Shown in pieces: positions 1-7,389 of a stretch of DNA of 64,000 nt. Every line of letters starts with the position of its first letter. The stretch's first letter is position 1. The DNA is from Kordia algicida OT-1. Lineage in GTDB: Bacteria; Bacteroidota; Bacteroidia; Flavobacteriales; Flavobacteriaceae. The position numbers and the translations under genes were made by a program. The stretch is taken from assembly GCF_000154725.1 (NCBI RefSeq), contig NZ_DS544873.1, positions 4,948,649 through 5,012,648 on the forward strand, written 5' to 3'. Under the pieces are notes generated by a model. That model saw nothing but the letters and a program-made list of their open reading frames with translations, was not told the origin of the DNA and made no database searches.

Positions 1-94
1 TAAATAATTTCATCGGTACTATTTTAAGCACCGCAAGATAGTGTTTTTTGTGAAGTTGAAAAGTACTGTGTGTATAAGTTTTGTGTCTGAATGA

Positions 95-649
95 CTATAG
101 CGTAAGTAATTGATTAAAAATGTCAAAATGATGTTCATCGCTTCGTAATTCAATCGTTAACTTACTATTTTTCAAACGAATGCTGTAAATTTCTTCATTG
201 CTAAAAAGTGGTTGTAATATGGCAATGAGTTGCGAAAATAATTTTGTTTGCTTTCTGCCTGATTTTACTACATAATTATGATACAGTTTCAATCGAGAAT
301 ACCGCAGATTAAAATTATCTAAGAACGTTCTTTTACGAACAAAAAAGGAAGAAGTGCCTGTATTCATATTTTCGCAAGTCCAAACAGCTAATGTGAGATA
401 AACTTCTTCTTTATAAAGAATTGAAATCAAACTTCCTGTGCTAGAATAAATCGCTTTTTTGTACTTCAAATTCCAGTTTCTTGCACTTTCAATCTTACCC
501 AAAACAACAAAACTCCACGCGTTATAACTTCCTTTTACCATTCCGTTTTTACTTGCAATAAAGCGTTCAAAATCGTGACAAAACTTTTCATTAATACCAA
601 AAAAAGGAGAATTTACTTCCTGTGGAGCTGCGTTCGATTTGATTTTCAT
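95..649 (-). CDS. hypothetical protein, 184 aa
   Basis: I do not recognise the family. The protein has no signal peptide and no membrane segment, so it is probably cytoplasmic. The middle part (about residues 100-140) is rich in Arg, Lys, Phe and Tyr (for example VRKRTFLDNF and RYSRLKLYHNYVVK), and the C-terminal third is a mix of hydrophobic and charged residues ending in FDIFNQLLTL. It starts with ATG and stands alone, with about 300 bp of repeat-bearing spacer separating it from the divergent VOC gene. No neighbour suggests a role. The long clean frame and ordinary composition make it a likely real gene. Confidence 0.6.
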   Translation of the reverse strand: MKIKSNAAPQEVNSPFFGINEKFCHDFERFIASKNGMVKGSYNAWSFVVLGKIESARNWNLKYKKAIYSSTGSLISILYKEEVYLTLAVWTCENMNTGTSSFFVRKRTFLDNFNLRYSRLKLYHNYVVKSGRKQTKLFSQLIAILQPLFSNEEIYSIRLKNSKLTIELRSDEHHFDIFNQLLTL

Positions 650-700
650 ATACTATATCTGTTTGTAAATATATGATTTTGTTACATATTGGGTATTGTA

Positions 701-723
701 TCTCGACTACGCTCGATATGACA
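701..723 (+). repeat. interspersed repeat, TCGACTnCGCTC family
   Basis: The core TCGACTACGCTC is followed by GATATGACA. The same core or its complement occurs in non-coding DNA near 848, 9829, 15473, 20647, 32483, 34269, 34939 and 36452, always between genes. Copies vary at one or two bases. Confidence 0.75.
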
Positions 724-844
724 GGTATTAGGCATTAGTATAGTTCTAAATATAATTTCAAAAAACATAATAACAAATAACCAAAGTTTAAGAGTTTATA
801 AGTTTAACAGTTTACGTTTTGATTTAAAAAGTTGTGTAAGCATG

Positions 845-866
845 TCACATCGAGCGTAGTCAAGAT
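845..866 (-). repeat. interspersed repeat, inverted copy
   Basis: CACATCGAGCGTAGTCAAGA is the reverse complement of the copy at 701-723 with small changes. The two copies lie about 120 bp apart in opposite orientation and could pair in RNA or single-stranded DNA. Confidence 0.7.
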
Positions 867-954
867 GAAACATCATAAACAATCTTTATTTCCATATAAA
901 AGATAACTTTTTTGATTCCTGTTTTTTCTTTGCATAAAATGGTATTTTTATCTT

Positions 955-1611
955 ATGAAAATTAGCGAACTCACTCTTTTTACCACGAATTTATCAGAAC
1001 AGCGAGACTTCTACACAAATGTGTTAGAGTTGCCATTGATCGCTTCTACAGCAGAAAAATTCACTGTAAAAATTGGAGTTTCTTCTTTAACGTTTGTAAC
1101 ATCTGAACAGGCGAATCCTGCACATTTTGCCATTAATATTTCATCCTATAAAATTCAACAAGCGTTATCTTGGATGCAACAGCGAACGGATATTTTATTA
1201 TGTGAAGGCGAACAGATTGCAGATTTTTCTAATTGGAATGCAGCAGCAGTATATTTTTATGATAAAGATGGAAATATTGTCGAATTTATCGCGCGGAAAG
1301 ATTTAGACATCGTAAACACACATCCGTTTTCTGCGACAGATTTATTGAGTATTAGTGAAATCGGAATTGTTTCAGATGATAACGAAGCAATATACCATCA
1401 GCTAAATGCAATACTACCAATTGAAATATATGACGGAAATTTTAAACGATTTTGTGCATTGGGAAATGTAGAAGGTTTATTTATTTTGGTAAATCACACA
1501 AAGAAAAAATGGTTTCCAACGCAAGAAGAAGCGCATGTGGCTGATTTTCATATCAAAGGCGACTATAATTTTAGATTTTTAAATGGTAAAATAGTCACAG
1601 AAAAAGAGTAA
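955..1611 (+). CDS. VOC (glyoxalase/bleomycin-resistance fold) family protein, 218 aa
   Basis: The N-terminus has the standard vicinal-oxygen-chelate opening: MKISELTLFTTNLSEQRDFY followed by TNVLELPL. A second half-module ends in AVYFYDKDGNIVEFIARK at about residues 97-115. This is the place where the family carries a metal-binding Glu in the pattern G-N-x-x-E. Residues 125-218 look like a second, degenerate module. Families of this fold include dioxygenases, glyoxalases and antibiotic-binding proteins, and the substrate cannot be told from sequence. It starts with ATG and lies 29 bp upstream of yaaA, so the two are probably cotranscribed. Confidence 0.8.
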   Translation: MKISELTLFTTNLSEQRDFYTNVLELPLIASTAEKFTVKIGVSSLTFVTSEQANPAHFAINISSYKIQQALSWMQQRTDILLCEGEQIADFSNWNAAAVYFYDKDGNIVEFIARKDLDIVNTHPFSATDLLSISEIGIVSDDNEAIYHQLNAILPIEIYDGNFKRFCALGNVEGLFILVNHTKKKWFPTQEEAHVADFHIKGDYNFRFLNGKIVTEKE

Positions 1612-1640
1612 ATTTAACATTCAAAAAAGAAAGAGGATAC

Positions 1641-2399
1641 ATGAAAATTGTTATATCACCCGCAAAGTCATTAGATTTAGATAGCAACATTCCAACAGAA
1701 AAATATACAGAAGCCTGTTTTTTAAAAGAAGCCGAACGATTGAACAAAGTTTTAAAAAAGAAGTCTAGAAAACAATTGTCAAAATTGATGAAAATTTCAG
1801 ACTCTTTGGCAGATTTAAATTATCAGCGAAATCAAGAATGGAGTTTGCCATTTACTACAGAAAATGCGCGTCCAAGTATTTATACGTTTAGCGGACAAGT
1901 TTTTCAAGGATTAGATGCTTTTACACTTCCCGAAGATAAAATAGATACCTTACAAAGTACTTTACGAATTCTTTCAGGACAATACGGATTGCTAAAACCG
2001 TTAGATTTAATACAACCGTATCGCTTGGAAATGGGCACAAAACTTCCCGTTGGGAAAAATAAAAACTTATACGAATTCTGGAAAAAGAAAGTCACAAAAC
2101 AATTGAATGACGAATTGGAAGCTGACGAATTGTTTGTCAATTTAGCAAGTAATGAATATTACAAAGCAGTTGATGCTAAAGCATTAAAAGTTCCTGTAAT
2201 TACGCCAGTTTTTAAAGATTTAAAGAATGGTGAGTACAAAACCATTATGACGTACGCAAAATTGGCACGTGGTTATATGACGCGTTATATTATTGAAACT
2301 GATGCGAAAACACTAGATGATTTAAAAGGATTCAACTACGAAGGTTACGGTTTTAGTGAAGAAATGTCTACTGAAAAAGAATTAGTTTTTACTCGATAA
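1641..2399 (+). CDS. yaaA: peroxide stress protein YaaA (DUF328/UPF0246), 252 aa
   Basis: The protein opens with the family signature MKIVISPAKSLD. It also contains SGQYGLLKPLDLIQPYRLEM (about residues 112-131), NLASNEYYKAV and KLARGYMTRYII near the C-terminus, all hallmarks of YaaA. Its 252 residues fit the family's usual length of about 255. In E. coli the protein lowers intracellular free iron during hydrogen peroxide stress and binds DNA; a similar cytoplasmic role is inferred here. The gene ends 4 bp before the TPR membrane gene, which suggests one transcript. Confidence 0.92.
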   Translation: MKIVISPAKSLDLDSNIPTEKYTEACFLKEAERLNKVLKKKSRKQLSKLMKISDSLADLNYQRNQEWSLPFTTENARPSIYTFSGQVFQGLDAFTLPEDKIDTLQSTLRILSGQYGLLKPLDLIQPYRLEMGTKLPVGKNKNLYEFWKKKVTKQLNDELEADELFVNLASNEYYKAVDAKALKVPVITPVFKDLKNGEYKTIMTYAKLARGYMTRYIIETDAKTLDDLKGFNYEGYGFSEEMSTEKELVFTR

Positions 2400-2403
2400 A
2401 TAT

Positions 2404-3138
2404 ATGTTTCGTTATTACACACCTGTTCTTATTCTTCAAATCTTCTGTTTGTATCATGCTTACAAAAACCGTAAGGATTATTTTTGGTACTTATTAATTT
2501 TTATGCTTCCGCTGATAGGAGCAATTTTGTACATTGTCACGCAAGTGTTAAATAAAGCAGACATTGAGAAGGTAACAGAAGAAATTGCTACGGTAATAAT
2601 TCCATCACGAAAGGTAAAAGAAGCCGAAAAACGATTGGCGTTTTCAGACACATTTCAAAACCGAGTAGCGCTTGCAGATGCACACTTTGAAAATGGCGAT
2701 TATGAAAATGCAAGTTTGCATTACGAAGCAGCTTTAAAAGGAAATTTCAAAAAAGATTTTTACGTCATTACACAGTTGATTAGTGCGATGAGTCAATCTC
2801 AAAACTATGAAGAAGTGATTCGTTTGGCAGATCAGATAAAGGATAATCACGAGTTTAAAAATTCGAAATCGCAGTACATTTACGGTTTGGCGCTAGATAA
2901 ATTGGGTAGGATAGAAGAAGCCGAACAAAATTTAAAAGCCATCGATCAGCGATATTCCAATTATGCAGAACGTTTGGTTTTGGCTGAGTTTTATGCTAAA
3001 CATGATAAAAAGGGCAAAGCAATTGAAATTTTGGATGAAATCATCTCAGAATCACAACATATGACACCACAAAATAGAAGAACGTATCGTCAAGTCGTAG
3101 CAAATGTGCGGAAGTTTCGTGAGGAGTTGAATGGTTGA
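2404..3138 (+). CDS. membrane-anchored tetratricopeptide-repeat protein, 244 aa
   Basis: Two N-terminal hydrophobic helices (about residues 5-18 and 28-48, containing YFWYLLIFMLPLIGAILYIV) are followed by a soluble part with helical TPR-type repeats. One example is RVALADAHFENGDYENASLH followed by YEAALKGN at about residues 87-115; another is near YGLALDKLGRIEEAEQNL. The N-terminal pair of helices resembles the phospholipase-D-nuclease N-terminal type of membrane anchor. TPRs mediate protein contacts; the partner is unknown. The gene starts 4 bp after yaaA, so it is probably the last gene of a VOC-yaaA-TPR operon. Confidence 0.75.
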   Translation: MFRYYTPVLILQIFCLYHAYKNRKDYFWYLLIFMLPLIGAILYIVTQVLNKADIEKVTEEIATVIIPSRKVKEAEKRLAFSDTFQNRVALADAHFENGDYENASLHYEAALKGNFKKDFYVITQLISAMSQSQNYEEVIRLADQIKDNHEFKNSKSQYIYGLALDKLGRIEEAEQNLKAIDQRYSNYAERLVLAEFYAKHDKKGKAIEILDEIISESQHMTPQNRRTYRQVVANVRKFREELNG

Positions 3139-3170
3139 AATTGAAATTGAAATTGAAGTTGAACTTGAAG
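3135..3170 (+). repeat. six tandem copies of the hexamer TTGAAA/TTGAAG/TTGAAC
   Basis: Six 6-bp units follow one another, beginning inside the final codons of the TPR gene; the stop TGA is part of the first unit. The first three units are identical. Confidence 0.85.
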
Positions 3171-3225
3171 AATGTACTTGTGTATTCAAGCGAAATATAA
3201 TTATTTCTAAAAACTAGCGAAATTA

Positions 3226-3903
3226 TTGTCTTTTTTTCACAAACATCCGTACGAACCTTTTATTCAGTCTGACACTGAAAAACTAATCGTTGGTACATTG
3301 CCGCCACCGCGATTTTCTACAGGTGATTTGCTCGAAAAAGATGTCGATTTCTGCTATGGAAGTTATTACAATTCACTTTGGTTGTTTATTGATAAAATTC
3401 ACAATTTAAACTTACGATACGACAATTCTCAAGAGGCAATTGACGAACGCAAGCAGTTTTTAATACAACATAAAATTGGCGTTTGTGATATTGTGGATAG
3501 TTGTGAGCGAGAAAAAATTGATGCTTCCGATTTAGGCATGCAAAACATACAATTGCGTGATGTGATTAGTTATTTACAAAAATATCCGAGCATTCATACA
3601 ATTCTCTTTACAGGCGGAAACTCTAAAAATGGTCCTGAATATTTCTTTAGAAAACACATCAAACCGTACAATCTTAAACTAGAAGTCATTTCAGATATAG
3701 TTCCTAGAATTCACCAATTTGAATTAGATTCAGAAGCAAAAAAAGAAGCAAAAAGAACAATCAAAACAGTTTCGTTGACTTCTGCTTCTGGCGCGGCAAA
3801 TCGTGCTATTGGAAGCATTCCGTTGTACCGAAAACTAAAAAGCGAAAATCCAAAATTTACTACGTTTGACTTTCGAGTAATGCAATATCGGAAGTTTTTC
3901 TGA
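3226..3903 (+). CDS. uracil-DNA glycosylase superfamily protein, 225 aa
   Basis: The N-terminal region has the UDG-superfamily arrangement. VGTLPPPRF (about residues 22-31) stands where the family has the G-S/T-x-P active-site loop, and FCYGSYYNSLWLFI stands where it has the H/N-x-F-W segment. A later HTILFTGGNSKNGP matches the central strand and loop. This architecture is seen in hypoxanthine- and mismatch-type glycosylases. DNA base-excision repair is therefore likely, but the substrate base is not established. The first in-frame start is TTG at 3226; no ATG lies nearby, and the HPYEPF that follows is already family-like. A strong terminator follows the stop. Confidence 0.65.
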   Translation: MSFFHKHPYEPFIQSDTEKLIVGTLPPPRFSTGDLLEKDVDFCYGSYYNSLWLFIDKIHNLNLRYDNSQEAIDERKQFLIQHKIGVCDIVDSCEREKIDASDLGMQNIQLRDVISYLQKYPSIHTILFTGGNSKNGPEYFFRKHIKPYNLKLEVISDIVPRIHQFELDSEAKKEAKRTIKTVSLTSASGAANRAIGSIPLYRKLKSENPKFTTFDFRVMQYRKFF

Positions 3904-3916
3904 AAAAAGAATCCAC

Positions 3917-3957
3917 AAAAAAACTCCGAAAGTAACTAATACTTTTCGGAGTTTTTT
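3917..3957. terminator. bidirectional rho-independent terminator
   Basis: The arms AAACTCCGAAAGT and ACTTTTCGGAGTTT form a strong hairpin with A-rich sequence on the left and seven Ts on the right. It lies between convergent genes (UDG-like and DUF805) and can serve both. Confidence 0.88.
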
Positions 3958-3978
3958 TATAATATATTTTTCTATTTC

Positions 3979-4395
3979 TTAGTAATTTGACTTTGGACCG
4001 ATGTTATTTAAATCATCCGTGTATGCCGCTTTTGGATCTGGTCCGTATTGATTTGGTCCAACTTGTCCTTCTGTGCACATTAATACAAGTAACCAAATAG
4101 GTCCAATTAACGGAATGAATGATATCAAATACATCCAACCACTATTTCCTGTGTCGTGTAAGCGTCTTACAACTACAGCAATACTTGGAATTAAAACACC
4201 TAAAGCATATATTATTACCAAAATAGCTCCTAATGCCATAAGCGATTCGCTCATAATTGCTAAAATTCCTACTATTACATAAAGTCCAATGATGATTAAG
4301 AAATTAAACAATACAAACATCCAGTATTCCTGACGTCTTGCTCTACCTTCAAAATTTGCGTAGTTATCGCGAACTACTTTTAAATACCATTCCAT
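3979..4395 (-). CDS. DUF805 inner-membrane protein, 138 aa
   Basis: The protein begins MEWYLKVVRDNYANFEGRAR and continues RQEYWMFVLFN, the signature opening of the DUF805 (YhaH/YhaI-like) family. Three hydrophobic segments follow, at about residues 28-50, 54-78 and 88-108. The conserved RRLHDTGNSGWMYLI loop sits between the second and third segments. Its length matches the family. These are small integral inner-membrane proteins of unknown function. It is a single gene with its own terminator. Confidence 0.9.
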   Translation of the reverse strand: MEWYLKVVRDNYANFEGRARRQEYWMFVLFNFLIIIGLYVIVGILAIMSESLMALGAILVIIYALGVLIPSIAVVVRRLHDTGNSGWMYLISFIPLIGPIWLLVLMCTEGQVGPNQYGPDPKAAYTDDLNNIGPKSNY

Positions 4396-4472
4396 AATTA
4401 TTAATGTTGATTAGTGTTAGTTAGTTTCAAATATAAATAAATTTTTGTAAGTCTTTTTTGAAAGATGAAAAA

Positions 4473-4970
4473 TTATAGCTTCGATTTCAAATGCTTTTCA
4501 AGTTTTCCTTTCTTCTGAAGTTTCTTGTAGCGTTCAATGGCTTTTATTTTTCCCATTTCTTTTCTATTGGCATCATAAAACGTAATGACGTTCTCAATAC
4601 CACGAATATTTCCTTGCAGATCATTCTTATAATCGTTGTTTTCAATACAATAAGAAGCCCAACCGCCCATGTAGATGATAAATGATTCAGGCGATTCAAT
4701 AAATGTTACAATCTCAGTAGAAATATTAAGCGTGATTTTTGGTGTGCCTTCCAACCATTTCATTAAAAATTGTTGTACTTGAATGCGCTTTGTCTTCTGT
4801 GAATTGATCGGAGTTTCCACCAACCATTTTGTAGCAGCTACTACGTCTTTTTCGTAGGTTTCATAATCTGCTGCTTTTTCAAAGGAATAATTAGGAACTT
4901 TAAATTCTTGTGCGTGTGCAGTCATAAAAAGGCATAGCATGCATGCCAAAGGAAGTAGTTTTTTTATCAT
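4473..4970 (-). CDS. secreted or periplasmic hypothetical protein, 165 aa
   Basis: A Sec signal peptide covers about residues 1-20, with a KK start, a hydrophobic core LLPLACMLCLFMT and a cleavage site AHAQ. The mature protein is about 145 residues, with KDVVAATKWLVETP near its start and a very basic C-terminus (about residues 140-165, rich in Lys). I do not recognise the family. It is separated by about 100 bp from the metallophosphoesterase gene and is probably transcribed alone. Confidence 0.7.
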   Translation of the reverse strand: MIKKLLPLACMLCLFMTAHAQEFKVPNYSFEKAADYETYEKDVVAATKWLVETPINSQKTKRIQVQQFLMKWLEGTPKITLNISTEIVTFIESPESFIIYMGGWASYCIENNDYKNDLQGNIRGIENVITFYDANRKEMGKIKAIERYKKLQKKGKLEKHLKSKL

Positions 4971-5027
4971 AATACAGTTTTAATGTGTCTCAAATATAAT
5001 AAAATAAACCAAAGTAGTACTAAAAAA

Positions 5028-5059
5028 AATGAGCTTCGATTTTTACATCAAAGCTCATT
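5028..5059 (-). terminator. rho-independent terminator of the metallophosphoesterase gene, or shared
   Basis: The arms AATGAGCTTCGAT and ATCAAAGCTCATT enclose a 6-nt loop. Read on the minus strand, the hairpin has one G-U pair and is followed by eight Us. It lies 12 bp past the stop of the phosphoesterase gene. Confidence 0.85.
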
Positions 5060-5070
5060 AGCAAATATGA

Positions 5071-5634
5071 TTATCTGTTCTCCTTTTCAAAAGGCGGTTT
5101 CCAGTTTTTTGTTTTCATAATGACTTTCACTTCTTCATATGATAACGGATAGAAATTGTGACAATCTACACCAATATCAAACGATAAGGAAGTAGGATCG
5201 TCTGGCAAGGTTCCGTGTGAATGCCCGTATAAATGATACGTTCCCCAATGAGAAGCGTTCCATTCGCGCAATGCATAATGAAACAGCACAATCATTTGTT
5301 CGCCACGTTCAAACTCGTCGTCTTTTACAACCAATTCGTAATAATCTTTTATCCATTCAAATCGTGTATGACAGGCTTGCGCCGATTTTTCGTGATTTCC
5401 ATTAATCAGATAGATTTTCCCGTTCAAGCGATCTAAAATCTTTCTCAATTTTCCAGAGGAAGAAAGCCCAACATCACCAAGGTGATATACTTCGTCTTCT
5501 GGTGTTACTTTTTCATTCCATTTCTTAATCAACATTTCGTCCATTTCGTTGACATCTGCAAACGGACGTTCCGAAAATTTAAGGATGTTTTTATGTCCAA
5601 AGTGATGGTCTGAAGTAAAAAATATGTTACTCAT
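5071..5634 (-). CDS. metallophosphoesterase, 187 aa
   Basis: The full set of metallophosphoesterase motifs is present in order: SDHHFGHKN (residues 8-16), VYHLGDVG (about 49-56), NGNHE (about 78-82), LFHYALREW (about 117-125) and LYGHSHG (about 134-140). These residues bind two metal ions and hydrolyse phosphomonoester or phosphodiester bonds. The short size and lack of a signal peptide point to a cytoplasmic enzyme of the YfcE/phage-type class; the substrate is unknown. It starts at the only suitable ATG, and a terminator follows directly. Confidence 0.9.
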   Translation of the reverse strand: MSNIFFTSDHHFGHKNILKFSERPFADVNEMDEMLIKKWNEKVTPEDEVYHLGDVGLSSSGKLRKILDRLNGKIYLINGNHEKSAQACHTRFEWIKDYYELVVKDDEFERGEQMIVLFHYALREWNASHWGTYHLYGHSHGTLPDDPTSLSFDIGVDCHNFYPLSYEEVKVIMKTKNWKPPFEKENR

Positions 5635-5787
5635 TTTTCAAATTTTTAATTCAATATTATTTTTAAACTTCTATGGTCATTGAAATCGAAATTCCAACTT
5701 TGGACGCACCAAATTACATCGTTTTGTTTTTACAAGTGTTCATCGTTTTTCATTTTAAGTGGCAAATGTAGTGAAAACAATACAATG

Positions 5788-6459
5788 TTAATTTCCACTT
5801 TCGGATTGTTCTATCTTTAATTGTTGTTTCCTAATCATTCGTTGTCTGATGATATTATCTGCAATCGTAATCGTAAAAACGGCAGCAATGAAACGATTGT
5901 TATAATCTCCAATTTTTGTTGAAAATTTGCCATTTCTTCCTTCATCATCAAAATCTTGATACAGTGTTCTAATTAAAATACCTTGCACCATTCCTAACGT
6001 TTTTATTTGATTATGAACATATTGAATTTTAGGTTCTTTTTCGCCAACGAGCTTCAAATAATTCATAAATTTCTTTTCATATGCAATATTCTGAATGGTT
6101 ATAGAATCGTTTATTTCGTAATTAAATCCTTTACTTTCTTCCCAAATTTCGTCATAAGTTTCCTGATCGATATTTTTGTATAATCGTTGTATACTTTCGT
6201 CATCAAATCCGCTAACATCATAAGACATCGCATTGACATTTTCTTTGGCAAATTTGTGAAACGCCGAATCTATTTGATTGCTATTTGTTTGTTTTTTAAG
6301 GTGTTCTTCATAAAAAGATATAATCTTGCCAATATCTCCAATTTCTGTATCGTTAAAAATTTGTTGCAGCTCAGGAGTCGTCTGTATTTCGCTTTTCTTC
6401 TCACAAGAAAAAATAAAAACGCAACTTATAATTGATAATAGAATAGTGATTTTTTTCAT
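5788..6459 (-). CDS. predicted lipoprotein, 223 aa, function unknown
   Basis: The N-terminus MKKITILLSIISCVFIFSCE is a type II signal with lipobox FIFSC, so Cys19 is the likely lipidated residue. The mature protein is mostly charged helices with no family I recognise. It lies 12 bp downstream of rlmF on the same strand and probably ends a DUF885-rlmF-lipoprotein transcript. No functional link to rRNA methylation is evident. Confidence 0.75.
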   Translation of the reverse strand: MKKITILLSIISCVFIFSCEKKSEIQTTPELQQIFNDTEIGDIGKIISFYEEHLKKQTNSNQIDSAFHKFAKENVNAMSYDVSGFDDESIQRLYKNIDQETYDEIWEESKGFNYEINDSITIQNIAYEKKFMNYLKLVGEKEPKIQYVHNQIKTLGMVQGILIRTLYQDFDDEGRNGKFSTKIGDYNNRFIAAVFTITIADNIIRQRMIRKQQLKIEQSESGN

Positions 6460-6471
6460 AGTTATCTGTTT

Positions 6472-7389
6472 TTAAAAACTCCAAGCCACCATACGACTCA
6501 CTTTATTTCCTTGTCCCATCGGAATGGTCTTTACAGTGGTTGCATTTACACGTTTTAAAGCATCATAAATAGCGGGTAAATTGGCTTCTTTAGAAACCAA
6601 TGTCGTAAACCATTGGCATTGTTTTGAAAACTGTTTGCTTTCTTGAATCATGGTTTTAATAAACTTCTTTTCGCCGCCTTTGCACCACAATTCATTATGT
6701 TGACCGCCAAAATTCAATTCAGTTTTTACAGGTTTCTTTCCTTTTAAATTTTGCAACTTCCGCAAAGTTCCTGCTTGTGCTTCTTTTGCTGATTTGTGAA
6801 AAGGCGGATTGCAAAGTGTCACGGTAAATTTGTCTTTCGACTGAATAATTCCTTTAAAAATTTGATTCGGATTTTCCTGTTGACGAAACGCAATGCAACC
6901 TTGTAAGTTTTCGTTATTTGCAACAATATTCCGCGCGTTTTCAATAGAAACTTCATCAATGTCTGAAGCGACAAACGACCAACCATATTCCTGCGTTCCA
7001 ATGATGGGATAAATGCAATTTGCGCCTGTACCAATATCTAAACAGGTAATTTTTTCTCCTTTCGGGATTTTTCCCTGATTCGTTTCCGCCAAAAGCGTTG
7101 CCAAATAATGAATATAATCAGCTCTGCCAGGAATTGGCGGACATAAATAATTTGCTGGAATCTCCCAAAAATCAATCGCGTAATAATGCTTCAACAAAGC
7201 TTTATTGAGCATTTTAACCGCTTTTGGATCAAAAAAATCAATAGATTCGTCTCCAAATTTATTCAACAAAACAAATGGTTTCAATGCTGGACACGTTTTT
7301 GTAAGCAACGAAAAATCGTAACGCCCTTGATGTTTGTTGAGTGGATGTAATTTCGATTTAATTACTTTGCGCTTTTTTCCTGAATCCAT
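6472..7389 (-). CDS. rlmF: 23S rRNA (adenine(1618)-N(6))-methyltransferase RlmF, 305 aa
   Basis: The protein matches RlmF along its length: LHPLNKHQGRYDF near residue 16, a SAM-binding region with LDIGTGANCIYPIIG (about 120-134), and the amino-methyltransferase catalytic motif NPPF in CNPPFHKSAKEAQAG. It then has LNFGGQHNELWCKGGE. It N6-methylates A1618 of 23S rRNA using S-adenosylmethionine. The ATG at 7389 lies 28 bp inside the 3' end of the upstream DUF885 gene. No later Met precedes the conserved LHP block, so the overlap is real, and translation of the two may be coupled. Confidence 0.93.
   Translation of the reverse strand: MDSGKKRKVIKSKLHPLNKHQGRYDFSLLTKTCPALKPFVLLNKFGDESIDFFDPKAVKMLNKALLKHYYAIDFWEIPANYLCPPIPGRADYIHYLATLLAETNQGKIPKGEKITCLDIGTGANCIYPIIGTQEYGWSFVASDIDEVSIENARNIVANNENLQGCIAFRQQENPNQIFKGIIQSKDKFTVTLCNPPFHKSAKEAQAGTLRKLQNLKGKKPVKTELNFGGQHNELWCKGGEKKFIKTMIQESKQFSKQCQWFTTLVSKEANLPAIYDALKRVNATTVKTIPMGQGNKVSRMVAWSF

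Larger units (their letters stand above)
650..954. other. repeat-bearing intergenic spacer
   Basis: This 305-bp gap between divergent genes holds two copies of the short interspersed repeat built on TCGACTnCGCTC, one in each orientation (near 701-723 and 845-866). The stretch at about 770-870 also resembles 34190-34290: both have a run of the type GATTTAAAAA, then TGTAA, then the GAGCGTAGTC core. No convincing promoter pair or small ORF is seen. Confidence 0.6.
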
